A program made the position numbers and the translations under genes. Below, piece by piece: positions 46,491-56,427 of a stretch of DNA of 64,000 bases. Source of the DNA: Pseudomonas sp. HOU2 (GTDB lineage: Bacteria > Pseudomonadota > Gammaproteobacteria > Pseudomonadales > Pseudomonadaceae); contig NZ_CP160398.1 of NCBI RefSeq assembly GCF_040729435.1, positions 3,348,001 to 3,412,000 of the forward strand. The letters are read 5' to 3'. The notes under the pieces are model-generated. The model searched no databases. It was not told the DNA's origin and saw nothing but the letters and a program-made list of their open reading frames with translations. The first letter of the stretch is position 1. Each line of letters starts with the position of its first letter.

Positions 46491-47141
46491 ATGCATTACC
46501 AGACTGTACTTTTCGACCTCGATGGCACCCTGACCGACCCGCGTGAGGGCATTACCCGTTCCATACAGTTCGCCCTCGGCAAGCTCGGCATCGATGAGCC
46601 GGACCTGACTAGACTCGAACACTTCATCGGCCCGCCGCTGTTGCAGGCGTTCATGCAGTTTTATGGCTTCGATGAGGCCAAGGCCTGGGAGGCGGTGAAT
46701 TTCTATCGCGAGCGCTTCAAGGTCACCGGCCTGTACGAGAACCGTGTGTTCGACGGCGTCACACCGTTGCTCGAGACCCTGAGTGGCCAAGGGCGACAGC
46801 TGTATATCGCGACGTCCAAGCCGTGGGAGTTCGCCCGGGAGATCGCCCGGCACTTCGACTTCGCCAAGCATTTCAAGGTTATCTATGGCAGTGAACTGGA
46901 TGGCACGCGAACCAACAAGGTCGAGCTGATCGCGCACCTGATCGCCGAAGAAGGGCTGGACCCGGCTAATACGCTGATGATCGGTGATCGCAAGCATGAT
47001 TTGATCGGCGCGCGCAGCAACGGTGTGGATGCGGCGGCGGTGGGATATGGGTTTGGCAGTTTTGAAGAGCTGAATGCCGAGGCGCCGGCTTATCATTTTG
47101 AGACTTTGGCTGAGTTGCATCAGGCGTTTCTGCGGCGCTGA
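46491..47141 (+). CDS. HAD-IA hydrolase (phosphoglycolate-phosphatase-like)
   Basis: 216 aa. Motif I LFDLDGTLTD, helical cap, motif II IATSKP, and motif IV MIGDRKHDLIGARSNGVD are seen. This is the layout of Gph/PpaX phosphatases and of 5'-nucleotidase-like HADs; the true substrate cannot be told. 28 bases after the gamma-carbonic anhydrase gene, probably the same transcript. Confidence 0.87.
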   Translation: MHYQTVLFDLDGTLTDPREGITRSIQFALGKLGIDEPDLTRLEHFIGPPLLQAFMQFYGFDEAKAWEAVNFYRERFKVTGLYENRVFDGVTPLLETLSGQGRQLYIATSKPWEFAREIARHFDFAKHFKVIYGSELDGTRTNKVELIAHLIAEEGLDPANTLMIGDRKHDLIGARSNGVDAAAVGYGFGSFEELNAEAPAYHFETLAELHQAFLRR

Positions 47142-47150
47142 TGAGTCGGC

Positions 47151-47233
47151 CATCGCTGGCAAGCCAGCTCCCACAGGTGAGCAGTGGGCGCACTTTCACC
47201 TGAATCCATGTGGGAGCTGGCTTGCCAGCGATG
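47151..47233. repeat. REP inverted repeat (second gggagctggcttgccagcga copy)
   Basis: CATCGCTGGCAAGCCAGCTC... and its complement GAGCTGGCTTGCCAGCGATG, same family as 33564-33677, between the convergent HAD and aminopeptidase genes. Confidence 0.85.
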
Positions 47234-47256
47234 AAGCCGGATCAGCCGACATCAAT

Positions 47257-48333
47257 TCAAGATCCGGCCAAAGCTTTCAAGGCCGCTTTACGCTCCGCGA
47301 CAGCTAAACCACCCAACTTCTCGACCTCAGCATAAAACCGCACCCAATCCCCCCCAACCTGCCTGAACAGTGCCGCAAACGCCGGCACCCACTGGTCATA
47401 CAGCCCGAACGGCAACAGCCGCGCATTGTTCAGCGGCATATTCACCCACGCGTCATAGCGCTTGTCCCCGGCCCACTGACTGTCACGCATCACCCGGTAA
47501 TCGCGCCGAAACCGCTCGAATTGCGCCGCCTTTCGCTCGCGCATCTGCTCGGCCGGCAGCGGCTGTGCGTAAAGCGCTTCAAGCCGCGACCGCGTTTCCA
47601 GTACCAGCTCGATGAACTGATCCCGCTGCTTGAGCCGCGAGTCGGTATCCGCAGGCAGACCACGAAACGCCCGCCACTGCCGGGTACCTTCCTGCTCGAC
47701 AAACGTGGCGAAGGACTCGTTGAACTCGGTGTCGTCCTTCACATAAAAGCGCTGATGCGCCAGTTCATGAAAGATCAGCGTGGCCAGACGCTCATCGCCC
47801 CAGCCCATCATCGAATTGAGGATCGGGTCATTGAACCAGCCGAGGGTCGAATAGGCCTCGACGCCGCCAATCGACACGTCCATGCCTTGCAGACGCTGGA
47901 TCGCCGCTTCGCCGCGCGCGGCGCTCTGGCTGTAGTAGCCGCGATAGGCCACGCAACCGGCGATCGGGAAACAATGGTTCTGCGGGGTCAGGGAAAACTC
48001 CGGGGTGGCGAACACGTTCCACACCACATACGGCCGGCCGATGTCGGCGTACAGCCGATAGCTCTGGTTGTCGGGCAGGTGCAGGTGTTCGCTGGCGAAT
48101 GCGCGGGCTTTCTGCGACTGGATCAGGTGCGTGCGCAGCTTGGCGTCGCGGCTTGGGTCGGCGATCACCATGGCTACCGGCTCGCGCGCCCGCAGCAACT
48201 GCAACTGACCGCTGGCCAATTGGCTGTAATAGCTGACGCTGGAACAACCGTTGAGCAACAAAAACATCACACCCGGAAACAAAATCCGAAAAACGCGATC
48301 AAGTACCCCATGGCTTGGAAGCGGCCTGCTCAA
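47257..48333 (-). CDS. Putative lipoprotein aminopeptidase (COG4324 type)
   Basis: 358 aa. A signal peptide with lipobox LLNGC (Cys30) indicates an outer-membrane lipoprotein. The metal-binding HELAH lies at 189-193, with a downstream NESFATFVEQEG supplying the third ligand, as in gluzincins. A conserved SIGGVEAYSTLGWFNDP stretch precedes the zinc motif. Family members are annotated as predicted aminopeptidases; activity is not proven. Divergent from the lipoprotein pair at 48392 and 48855. Confidence 0.82.
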   Translation of the reverse strand: MSRPLPSHGVLDRVFRILFPGVMFLLLNGCSSVSYYSQLASGQLQLLRAREPVAMVIADPSRDAKLRTHLIQSQKARAFASEHLHLPDNQSYRLYADIGRPYVVWNVFATPEFSLTPQNHCFPIAGCVAYRGYYSQSAARGEAAIQRLQGMDVSIGGVEAYSTLGWFNDPILNSMMGWGDERLATLIFHELAHQRFYVKDDTEFNESFATFVEQEGTRQWRAFRGLPADTDSRLKQRDQFIELVLETRSRLEALYAQPLPAEQMRERKAAQFERFRRDYRVMRDSQWAGDKRYDAWVNMPLNNARLLPFGLYDQWVPAFAALFRQVGGDWVRFYAEVEKLGGLAVAERKAALKALAGS

Positions 48334-48391
48334 AATAAAAATCCTTTGGAAAGTCTGCCCGCAAGACTATCCCGCCATCTGGAGCTTCGCT

Positions 48392-48814
48392 ATGCGCATG
48401 TTGTTGCTGACTGGAGGCCTGCTGACGCTGGCCGGTTGTGCCGGATTCGGAATGCCCGATCCTGACCCCTCGCAAGCCTGGATCGATCTCGATGCCCGGC
48501 AACAGGACACAGCGCTGCAAGCGCTGAAGGTCGATGACAAGACGACCGTCGACAAACGTTATTTTGAAGTCGAGCCCGGCAGTCACCAATTGCAGGTGCG
48601 TTATCAGTTCCCGGTCGAAGCCACCAACATCGGCCCCGATGCCGAACCGCTGTGGCGCGACTGCCAGTTGAAGGTGAAATTCAAGGACTTCAATGCCGGC
48701 CAGCGTTATCAGCTGCAAGCTGGCAGCATCGGTTTCCGGCCATGGGCCAAGCTCTATGACGAGCAGCACAATGTGGTCGGTCAGGGCACGCCCGCAGGCT
48801 GTCAGCGCACCTGA
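48392..48814 (+). CDS. Small lipoprotein, first of a paralogous pair
   Basis: 140 aa. Lipobox LTLAGC (Cys ~16). A mostly beta domain follows: AWIDLD, VDKRYFEVEPGSHQLQVRYQF, GQRYQLQAGSIGFRPWAKLYDE, a PEGA-like beta-sandwich pattern. GGAG before the ATG. Function unknown. The next gene encodes a related protein, 40 bases downstream. Confidence 0.82.
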   Translation: MRMLLLTGGLLTLAGCAGFGMPDPDPSQAWIDLDARQQDTALQALKVDDKTTVDKRYFEVEPGSHQLQVRYQFPVEATNIGPDAEPLWRDCQLKVKFKDFNAGQRYQLQAGSIGFRPWAKLYDEQHNVVGQGTPAGCQRT

Positions 48815-48854
48815 TCAGCGCTATGCTGGAGGTCTGAATCCCTGGACATCCATC

Positions 48855-49274
48855 ATGCGCAAGTTGATGTTGTTGCTCGCGGTCGGCGCTGTCGCTGGCT
48901 GTCAGACCCCATTGCCGCCGATTGATCCGCAAATGGCCTGGGTCGATTTCTCGACCCCGACCCCCGGCGGAAAACTGCTCATGGCCGAGCGCCTGGATAA
49001 TCAGCGCCTGAGCGACGGGCGTTTCTTCCAGGTCACCCCCGGTAGCCATGAGCTGCGGGTGCGATTTGATTTCGAGGTGTTTGGTGGCGGCGGCAGTCTG
49101 ATGACCGGTCCCGTGGAGCGACTGTGCTATTTGTATATTCGCTACGACCATTTCGAGGCCGGGCAGCGTTATCTGCTGGAGGGGCGTTCGCTAGGGTTCA
49201 CGCCGAGCGCCCGTCTGTACAACGCCAAGCGTGAGATCGTTGCCGAGGATCACGACATGGATTGCCTCAGCTGA
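48855..49274 (+). CDS. Small lipoprotein, second of a paralogous pair
   Basis: 139 aa. Lipobox AVAGC (Cys ~16). Clearly related to the protein encoded just upstream: AWVDF, DGRFFQVTPGSHELRVRF, FEAGQRYLLEGRSLGFTPSARLY. Tandem duplication followed by divergence is the simplest explanation. Function unknown. Convergent with the DUF1161 gene. Confidence 0.82.
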   Translation: MRKLMLLLAVGAVAGCQTPLPPIDPQMAWVDFSTPTPGGKLLMAERLDNQRLSDGRFFQVTPGSHELRVRFDFEVFGGGGSLMTGPVERLCYLYIRYDHFEAGQRYLLEGRSLGFTPSARLYNAKREIVAEDHDMDCLS

Positions 49275-49280
49275 GACGGT

Positions 49281-49520
49281 TCAGTTGTCGTTCTTCTGGT
49301 AAATGATTGCCTTGGTGCCGTTTTCACAGGTGCCGACGACCATGGCTACGTCGTGTTTGTCGGCCTCTTCCTTGCTGACGATTTCCAGCGTGTAGGACGG
49401 CACGGCGTTCGCCTGGATCTTTACTTCGATTTCTTTCCTGAGTTCTTCACAGTCTTTCGGTGCGGCCAGAACCGTTGTGGCCAATGCACTGCAGAGGATC
49501 GCCAAGCCAATACGTTTCAT
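49281..49520 (-). CDS. DUF1161 family periplasmic protein (copy A)
   Basis: 79 aa. A signal peptide (~1-18, ending LAA) precedes a short domain with KDCEELRKEIEVKIQANAV and VVGTCENGTKAIIY; the two Cys probably form a disulfide. Starts at MKRIGLAILC. A homologous gene lies at 51609 (copy B), about 2 kb away with osmC and an oxidoreductase gene between. Function unknown. Confidence 0.85.
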   Translation of the reverse strand: MKRIGLAILCSALATTVLAAPKDCEELRKEIEVKIQANAVPSYTLEIVSKEEADKHDVAMVVGTCENGTKAIIYQKNDN

Positions 49521-49649
49521 AATCTTGAAGCTCCATGGGGCAGCGCGCACGGGCGTGCGCTGAAGCTGCTGTCACTTATTCGACCATATTTTTGCAGCGC
49601 GGGTTCTGACTTCGCTCACATCTTCAGGCTCTACGGTGCTTTTAGGATC

Positions 49650-49747
49650 GCCATCGCGAGCAGGCTCACTCCTACATTCGATCTCCAGCGGACACTACAA
49701 TTGTGAACAACCGAGATTCCTGTAGGAGTGAGCCTGCTCGCGATGGC
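49650..49747. repeat. Inverted repeat (gccatcgcgagcaggctcac family)
   Basis: GCCATCGCGAGCAGGCTCAC-TCCTACA and its complement TGTAGGA-GTGAGCCTGCTCGCGATGGC, 23 bases from the osmC stop. It lies between co-oriented osmC and DUF1161 copy A and probably ends the osmC transcript. Confidence 0.85.
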
Positions 49748-49769
49748 ATCAGATCCTGTCAGCGATGAC

Positions 49770-50201
49770 TCAACTGACTAATGATGCCTCAAGGGTAATC
49801 TTCGCATTCAATACCTTGGACACCGGGCACCCTTCCTTGGCCTTGTTGCTCAGTTCTTCAAACTGCGCCTGAGTAGCGCCAGGGATTTTCGCCTTGAGGA
49901 TCAACTTGATCGCAGTGATGGCAAAGCCACCCTCGACCTGATCCAGCGTAACCTCTGCCTGAGTGTCGATGCTCTCGGCCTTCAGGCCCGCATCGCCCAA
50001 AATCATCGAAAACGCCATGGAAAAACAGCCGGCATGTGCGGCGCCGATCAGTTCTTCCGGGTTGGTGCCCTTGCCGCCTTCGAAGCGGGCCTTGAAGCCG
50101 TAAGGCGCTTCTCTGAGGACGCCGGTCTCGGTAGAGATCGAGCCGATGCCGGTTTTCAGATCGCCTGCCCAATGCGCGGATGCTTTCTTCACGATAGCCA
50201 T
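49770..50201 (-). CDS. osmC: OsmC family peroxiredoxin
   Basis: 143 aa hydroperoxide-detoxifying enzyme with two redox cysteines: Cys in AAHAGCFSMAFS and Cys in KEGCPVSKVL. Start MAIVKKASAHW after GAGGAGG. An AlgU-type promoter lies 62-89 bases upstream; osmC is osmotically and AlgU-induced in pseudomonads to my memory. Of the OsmC/Ohr/YhfA subgroups the sequence fits OsmC best. Confidence 0.9.
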   Translation of the reverse strand: MAIVKKASAHWAGDLKTGIGSISTETGVLREAPYGFKARFEGGKGTNPEELIGAAHAGCFSMAFSMILGDAGLKAESIDTQAEVTLDQVEGGFAITAIKLILKAKIPGATQAQFEELSNKAKEGCPVSKVLNAKITLEASLVS

Positions 50202-50262
50202 ATCTGCCTCCTCAAGATCTGGCGCGGAACGCCGCGCCGTCGTGGTTTTTGCTTGCAAGGCT

Positions 50263-50290
50263 TCTGAGGATAGACGCCGGAACAAAGTTC
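50263..50290 (-). promoter_or_regulatory. Putative AlgU promoter of osmC
   Basis: Minus strand: GAACTT (50290-50285), 17 bases, TCAGA (50267-50263). Perfect -35, one mismatch in -10, same spacing as the ersA and dsbA candidates. Confidence 0.7.
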
Positions 50291-50441
50291 AGCCCGAGTG
50301 AATCGTTGACTTTTTTAGTAGGATTTTTCTCTCAGCTATTGAAACTCGGGTATATGCCCTCATTGCACAGAACACGCTTATGAATTCGGCAGGTTTTCGT
50401 TCGCAAGAAAAAACCTGCAGACCACTCGGAGACGCAGGTTT

Positions 50442-51443
50442 ATGAAGCAACTGTCCGATGTAAAATTTTCCACCCTCGATCTGGTGCCGGTGCGCGAGAA
50501 CGGCAGCCCGGCACAATCGCTGCGCAATTCGCTGGATCTGGCGCAGCACGTCGAGAAATTCGGCTACACCCGCTTCTGGGTCGCCGAACACCACAACATG
50601 GACGGCATCGCCAGTTCCGCCACCTCGGTGCTGCTGGGATATCTGGCCGGCGGCACCTCGACGATTCGTGTCGGCTCCGGCGGGGTGATGTTGCCCAACC
50701 ACGCGCCGCTGGTGATCGCCGAGCAGTTCGGCACTCTCGAAAGCCTCTATCCGGGGCGCATCGACCTCGGTTTGGGCCGCGCGCCGGGTTCCGACCAGAT
50801 GACCGCCCGCGCTCTGCGCCGCGAACGCTCCGGCAGCGCCGATGATTTCCCGGAAGACGTCGCCGAGCTGGTGCGTTTTCTCGGCCCGCGCACCCCGGAC
50901 CAACGGGTGATCGCCATGCCCGGCACCGGTACCAACGTGCCGATCTGGTTGCTTGGTTCCAGCCTGTTCAGCGCGCAACTGGCCGGTGAGCGCGGTTTGC
51001 CTTACGCCTTCGCCTCGCACTTCGCTCCGCGCTTCATGCACGAGGCGATCCGCGTCTATCGCAACCACTTCAAGCCATCGGCGGTGCTCGACAAGCCGTA
51101 CGTGATGCTCGGTGTGCCGCTGGTGGCGGCGGATACCGATGAGCAGGCCGATTACCTGGCGACTTCGGTGTACCAGCGCATTCTTGCGCTGATGCGTGGG
51201 CAGAGCCTGGTGCAGCGTCCACCGGTGAAAACCATGGACGGCCTGTGGCTGCCCCATGAGCGCGAGGCGGTTGGAGATTTCCTCGGTCTGGCGATGGTCG
51301 GCAGCCCACAGAAAATCCGCGCGAAGCTGGAGGTGCTGGTCGAGCAGACCCAGGCCGACGAGCTGATTTTCACCTGCGACCTGTATGAACACGCCGATCG
51401 CGTGCATTCCTACGAACTGCTGGCGCAGGTCATGAAAGGATAA
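50442..51443 (+). CDS. LLM-class flavin-dependent oxidoreductase (luciferase-like)
   Basis: 333 aa TIM-barrel FMN enzyme. N-terminal [43 protein letters not shown] (read across ~10-50), the family hallmark [28 protein letters not shown] and [12 protein letters not shown] monooxygenase or reductase; substrate unknown. It lies alone between divergent osmC and the convergent DUF1161 copy B. Confidence 0.87.
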   Translation: MKQLSDVKFSTLDLVPVRENGSPAQSLRNSLDLAQHVEKFGYTRFWVAEHHNMDGIASSATSVLLGYLAGGTSTIRVGSGGVMLPNHAPLVIAEQFGTLESLYPGRIDLGLGRAPGSDQMTARALRRERSGSADDFPEDVAELVRFLGPRTPDQRVIAMPGTGTNVPIWLLGSSLFSAQLAGERGLPYAFASHFAPRFMHEAIRVYRNHFKPSAVLDKPYVMLGVPLVAADTDEQADYLATSVYQRILALMRGQSLVQRPPVKTMDGLWLPHEREAVGDFLGLAMVGSPQKIRAKLEVLVEQTQADELIFTCDLYEHADRVHSYELLAQVMKG

Positions 51444-51453
51444 CGCGGCCCCC

Positions 51454-51547
51454 GTGTAGGAGCTGTCGAGTGAAACGAGGCTGCGATCTTTTGATCTGAT
51501 TCTTTTAACCAAGATCAAAAGATCGCAGCGTGCTGCAGCGCCTACAG
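51454..51547. repeat. Inverted repeat (gtaggagctg...gatcttttgatc family)
   Basis: GTGTAGGAGCTG-...-GCTGCGATCTTTTGATC and its partner GATCAAAAGATCGCAGC-...-GCGCCTACAG. The core ATCTTTTGATC/GATCAAAAGAT is nearly perfect. Related to 18655-18727. Follows the LLM oxidoreductase gene. Confidence 0.8.
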
Positions 51548-51563
51548 GTAAATCATCGCCCAC

Positions 51564-51594
51564 AAAAAAGCCGACGCCTTCGCGTCGGCTTTTG
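51564..51594 (-). terminator. Terminator of DUF1161 copy B
   Basis: AAAAGCCGACGC-GAAG-GCGTCGGCTTTTTT on the minus strand: 8-bp GC stem plus A/T extension and a six-T run. It may also work for the plus-strand LLM gene. Confidence 0.88.
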
Positions 51595-51608
51595 CATTTC
51601 AGGCGCGA

Positions 51609-51833
51609 TCAACCACGTTTGTAGACGATTTCCTTGGTGCCACCTTCGCAACTGCCAACGACCTTGCCGCCAGCGGCTGCACCCTTGTCGACAATCTCCA
51701 GCGAATAACTGGAGGCACCCTTGGCATCAATCTTCGCCGCAATCTCGCTTTTCAACTCTTCACAAGGCTTGCCAGCAGCCAACGCGCCACCCGCAAGGCT
51801 CAACAAACCTACTGCCAATATGAACTTCTTCAT
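51609..51833 (-). CDS. DUF1161 family periplasmic protein (copy B)
   Basis: 74 aa. The signal peptide ends ALA (~20), then GKPCEELKSEIAAKIDAKGASSYSLEIV and VVGSCEGGTKEIVYKRG, matching copy A over its whole length. Start at MKKFILAVGL. It has its own strong terminator. Function unknown. Confidence 0.87.
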   Translation of the reverse strand: MKKFILAVGLLSLAGGALAAGKPCEELKSEIAAKIDAKGASSYSLEIVDKGAAAGGKVVGSCEGGTKEIVYKRG

Positions 51834-51957
51834 CGGTCGCACTCCCTGGTCGGATTAAAAGAGGTGGGCATCAGGTCTCCCGATGCACTCACCTTGTAGC
51901 GCTTTGCCATTCCTATGGCACTCGGCCAGCGCGCAAGTTCAGAAGCGTAGCCCAAAG

Positions 51958-52173
51958 TCAGCTGCTGGCAATGCGAAAGCCCACTTTGAGTGTTACCTGA
52001 AAATGCGCAGCCTTGCCGTCCTTGATGTGGCCACGGGTATCGACCACTTCAAACCATTCCAGATGCTTGATGCTCTTGTTCGCTTCAGCCAGCGCGTTGT
52101 TGATGGCGTCTTCGATGCTGCTGGTGGACGAGCCGACCAGCTCGACTTTCTTGTACGTGTGATGGTCACTCAT
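51958..52173 (-). CDS. Dodecin family flavin-binding protein
   Basis: 71 aa. Dodecins form hollow dodecamers that store flavin or CoA. Seen: [34 protein letters not shown] (the flavin-stacking Trp) and [12 protein letters not shown], typical in length and order. AAGGAG before the ATG. Single gene, divergent from the DUF883 gene. Confidence 0.93.
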   Translation of the reverse strand: MSDHHTYKKVELVGSSTSSIEDAINNALAEANKSIKHLEWFEVVDTRGHIKDGKAAHFQVTLKVGFRIASS

Positions 52174-52260
52174 GGCGATCTCCTTGGCGTTTGGAATTGA
52201 TGTGTGGATTTGAGACTAGCAGTGAATCTGCACTGTTGATTTCGGCGGCCCGGCGCAAGC

Positions 52261-52287
52261 GAAGTTCAGATTTTCTGCACTTTCTCA
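52261..52287 (+). promoter_or_regulatory. Weak AlgU-like promoter of the DUF883 gene
   Basis: GAAGTT (52261-52266), 16 bases, TCTCA (52283-52287): one mismatch in each element from GAACTT-N16/17-TCTGA. The predicted start (~52294) gives a ~50-base leader. Confidence 0.4.
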
Positions 52288-52343
52288 AACCGCTGAAGTC
52301 CCAACCAACACACGCCACTCATCACCAATGCAGGAGAGCCACC

Positions 52344-52670
52344 ATGGCCAACACCTCTTTACGTAAAGCCTCGTTGCAAAGCATGGAAGCCGAGATCGAG
52401 AGTCTGCTCAAATCGTTGGAAAGCTTGAAAGACGACGCTTCGGACGAGTCGCGCAAGACCCTCAAGGCGCTCAAAAGCAACGCCGAAAGCGCACTGAAGC
52501 ACTCGCGCAGCCTGCTCAGCGATGCCTATGAAGAAGTCAAAGTGAAAACCCGCGAGACCGGCATCGCCACCCGCGATTACGCTCAGGAACACCCTTGGAC
52601 CACCGCCGGTGTGGCGGTCGGTGCAATCGGTCTGCTCGCCGCTTATTTGCTGTTCAAGCGCGGCGAGTGA
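52344..52670 (+). CDS. DUF883 family membrane protein (ElaB/YqjD-like)
   Basis: 108 aa. A long amphipathic helix (~10-75; [20 protein letters not shown]) is followed by the [25 protein letters not shown]-terminal membrane anchor. ElaB/YqjD proteins of E. coli bind ribosomes at the membrane in stationary phase or stress. Start at MANTSLRK after GGAG. The 3' end overlaps trpI by 28 bases, convergently. Confidence 0.88.
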   Translation: MANTSLRKASLQSMEAEIESLLKSLESLKDDASDESRKTLKALKSNAESALKHSRSLLSDAYEEVKVKTRETGIATRDYAQEHPWTTAGVAVGAIGLLAAYLLFKRGE

Positions 52671-53560
52671 TCGCTCTGGCGCAGCTCGTTCTTGAGCCAT
52701 TGCGCCAGTTGCCGGGCGCGCCCGTCTGCGGCGCGCTTGGGTAGCCACAACGCCAGTTGCGCCGGGGTTTCGCAGAAGCCCCATGGCGCAACCAGGCGAC
52801 CGGCCTTCAAATCCTCTGTCACCAACGGCTCCGGCGCGATTGCCACGCCAAGCCCGGCCACTGCGGCTTCCAGTAGATAATACAAATGCTCAAAACCTTG
52901 CCCGAGCTTCAGCGCCTTGGCGTCGAGGTGGTTTTGCTGTGCCCAGCTCGGCCACGCTTGTGGGCGGGAAGTGGTGTGCAGCAGCGGTTCACTGAGCAAG
53001 GCTGCGGCCGGCGCGGATTGCAGGCGTTGATAACCGCTGAACAGCGGACTCATCACCGGGCCGATGCGTTCTGCGGCCAGTTCGTAGACCTGCATGTCGG
53101 CCGGCCATGGCGGCTCGGCGAACAGCAACAAGGCATCGAGACCTGGGCGCCGTGGATCGAGATCACCTTCACCCGCTGACAAGTGCAGACGCAAGTCCGG
53201 CAGATCGGCGTTGAGCCGCCCCAGGCGTGGGATGAACCATCGCGCCAACAGACTGCCGGAGCAGCCAAGAACGAACGGCGCATCAGCGGTGCTTTGCGTC
53301 AGCTCGGCACACACACTGCGCAACCGATCAAAGGCTTCACCGCTGGCATCTCGCAGTCGAACACCGGCATCTGTGAGTTTCAAGCCGCGACCATCCTTGA
53401 CGAACAGGCTCACGCCCAGATGCTCTTCGAGCACCTTGAGCTGACGGCTAACCGCGCCATGCGTGACGTGCAACTGTTCGGCCGCCTGGCTGACGCTGTT
53501 CAGCCGGGCGGTGGCTTCAAATGCGCGCAAGGCGTTCAGCGGGGGAAGGTCGTGGCTCAT
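52643..53560 (-). CDS. trpI: LysR-type regulator TrpI of trpBA
   Basis: 305 aa. N-terminal winged HTH (~5-65; [38 protein letters not shown]) and a C-terminal effector domain. In P. aeruginosa and P. putida TrpI activates trpBA with indoleglycerol phosphate as inducer. Divergent from trpB with a 114-base gap, as in those species. The C-terminal codons overlap the DUF883 gene. Confidence 0.93.
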   Translation of the reverse strand: MSHDLPPLNALRAFEATARLNSVSQAAEQLHVTHGAVSRQLKVLEEHLGVSLFVKDGRGLKLTDAGVRLRDASGEAFDRLRSVCAELTQSTADAPFVLGCSGSLLARWFIPRLGRLNADLPDLRLHLSAGEGDLDPRRPGLDALLLFAEPPWPADMQVYELAAERIGPVMSPLFSGYQRLQSAPAAALLSEPLLHTTSRPQAWPSWAQQNHLDAKALKLGQGFEHLYYLLEAAVAGLGVAIAPEPLVTEDLKAGRLVAPWGFCETPAQLALWLPKRAADGRARQLAQWLKNELRQSDHSPRLNSK

Positions 53561-54906
<1,346 letters not shown>

Positions 54907-54907
<1 letters not shown>

Positions 54908-55719
54908 TGAGCCGCCTGCAAACCCGTTTTGCCGACCTCAAGCAACAGAACCGCGCTGCGTTGGTCACGTTCGTCACCGCCGGTGACCCGGACTACGACA
55001 CCTCGCTGGCAATCCTCAAAGGTCTGCCGGGCGCTGGCGCCGATGTGATCGAGTTGGGTATGCCGTTCACCGATCCGATGGCCGATGGTCCGGCGATTCA
55101 ACTGGCGAATATCCGTGCCTTGGGCGCCAGGCAGAATCTGGCGAAAACCCTGCAGATGGTTCGCGAGTTCCGCGAAGGCAACAGCGACACGCCGCTGGTG
55201 CTGATGGGCTACTTCAACCCGATCCACATGTACGGCGTTGAGCGTTTCATCGCTGATGCCAAAGCGGCGGGCGTTGATGGTCTGATCGTGGTCGACATGC
55301 CGCCGGAGCACAACGCCGAGCTGTGCGACCCGGCACAGGCTGCCGGTCTGGACTTCATCCGCCTGACCACCCCGACCACTGACGATGCGCGCCTGCCGAA
55401 AGTGCTCAATGGCAGTTCGGGCTTCGTTTACTACGTGTCGGTGGCCGGGGTGACCGGCGCCGGTGCGGCGACGCTGGAGCACGTCGAAGAGGCGGTGACC
55501 CGTCTGCGTCGCCACACTGATCTGCCGATCAGCATCGGTTTCGGCATCCGAACTCCGGAGCAGGCGGCGTCCATCGCTCGTTTGGCGGACGGGGTGGTGG
55601 TGGGTTCGGCGCTGATCGACCATATCGCCAATGCGACCACGCCAGCCCAGGCTGTCGATGGCGTGCTGGGTCTGTGCAAGGCACTGTCCGAAGGCGTGCG
55701 TCAGGCCCGCGTCAACTGA
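54907..55719 (+). CDS. trpA: Tryptophan synthase alpha chain
   Basis: 270 aa TIM barrel cleaving indoleglycerol phosphate to indole. Catalytic Glu in [15 protein letters not shown] and Asp in [11 protein letters not shown]; phosphate loop [10 protein letters not shown]. Translationally coupled to trpB. A strong terminator follows at 55781-55814. Confidence 0.97.
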
Positions 55720-55780
55720 AGGTAAAATTCCTGATACAGAGGAATTAGCGCCTCACAACGCAGCCTAATCCAGCAAGACC

Positions 55781-55814
55781 GAGGGATTCAGAACCACGTT
55801 CTGAATCCCTTTTT
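55781..55814 (+). terminator. Terminator of trpBA
   Basis: GGGATTCAGAAC-CAC-GTTCTGAATCCC, a perfect 12-bp stem, then TTTTT. Confidence 0.92.
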
Positions 55815-55841
55815 GCTGTTGGTGCAGTGAGGAAAGACCCG

Positions 55842-56294
55842 ATGAAAATGCCGAAACGTCTGATTGCCGGACTGGGTGTGCTGATGCTCAGCGCGACGCC
55901 GCTGCTGGCCAGCGCCGATCCACGCGATGATCATGACCACGGCGGCCCGCAGCAGGGCCAGTACAACAACCATGGCAACGACCATCGCGACGATCACCGT
56001 GGCCCGCAGAACGACCACCGTGGCGGCCCGCCGCGCGACTTCGGGCCGATCCGTCAGACCATTCGCGACAATCACGGCTACTTCGTGCGCGGCGCACCGC
56101 CACCTCCGGGTATCCATCTGGAACGCGGCCGGCCGTTGCCGCACGGGTATTACGGCGAGCGACTGGATGGTCGGGCGCTGAGTCGTCTGCCGGTGTATCC
56201 GGGCTATGAGTGGCGCCGCGCCGGTGGTGACATTGTGTTGATCGCAGTGGGTACCGGGATCGTTTACGAAATTCTGGATGGTGTTTTGTACTGA
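55842..56294 (+). CDS. RcnB/CigR-like periplasmic protein
   Basis: 150 aa. Signal peptide (~1-27). A low-complexity region rich in His, Asp, Gly and Asn (~28-70; DDHDHGGPQQGQ, NDHRDDHRG) could bind metal. A conserved C-terminal domain follows (PLPHGYYGERLDG, LPVYPGYEWRRAGGDIVLIA, TGIVYEILDGVLY), typical of the RcnB/CigR group. RcnB affects nickel/cobalt homeostasis in E. coli, CigR is a virulence modulator in Salmonella; which applies here is unknown. Start chosen at MKMPKRL. Confidence 0.78.
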   Translation: MKMPKRLIAGLGVLMLSATPLLASADPRDDHDHGGPQQGQYNNHGNDHRDDHRGPQNDHRGGPPRDFGPIRQTIRDNHGYFVRGAPPPPGIHLERGRPLPHGYYGERLDGRALSRLPVYPGYEWRRAGGDIVLIAVGTGIVYEILDGVLY

Positions 56295-56310
56295 TTTGGC
56301 ACGATCATCT

Positions 56311-56407
56311 GTGGCGAGGGAGCTTGCTCCCGCCGGGGCGCGGAGCAGCCCTGAAAATTCGGCATTCAACCGATTTACGACTGCTGCGCAGCCGAGCGGG
56401 AGCAAGA
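56311..56407. repeat. REP pair with truncated right arm
   Basis: The left arm GTGGCGAGGGAGCTTGCTCC is complete. The right arm begins GCGGGAGCAAG but then diverges (ATTCAG), so the expected CTCCCTCGCCAC is missing. A decayed member of the 14745 and 29636 family. Confidence 0.8.
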
Positions 56408-56427
56408 TTCAGTTCCAGTCTTCTGTC

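Noticed and set aside
49560..49612. AlgU promoter for DUF1161 copy A
   Set aside because: GAACCC-N17-TCGAA has several mismatches; too weak to claim.
51910..51935. AlgU promoter for DUF1161 copy B
   Set aside because: A GAACTT is present on the minus strand, but no TCTGA-like element follows at 16-17 bases.
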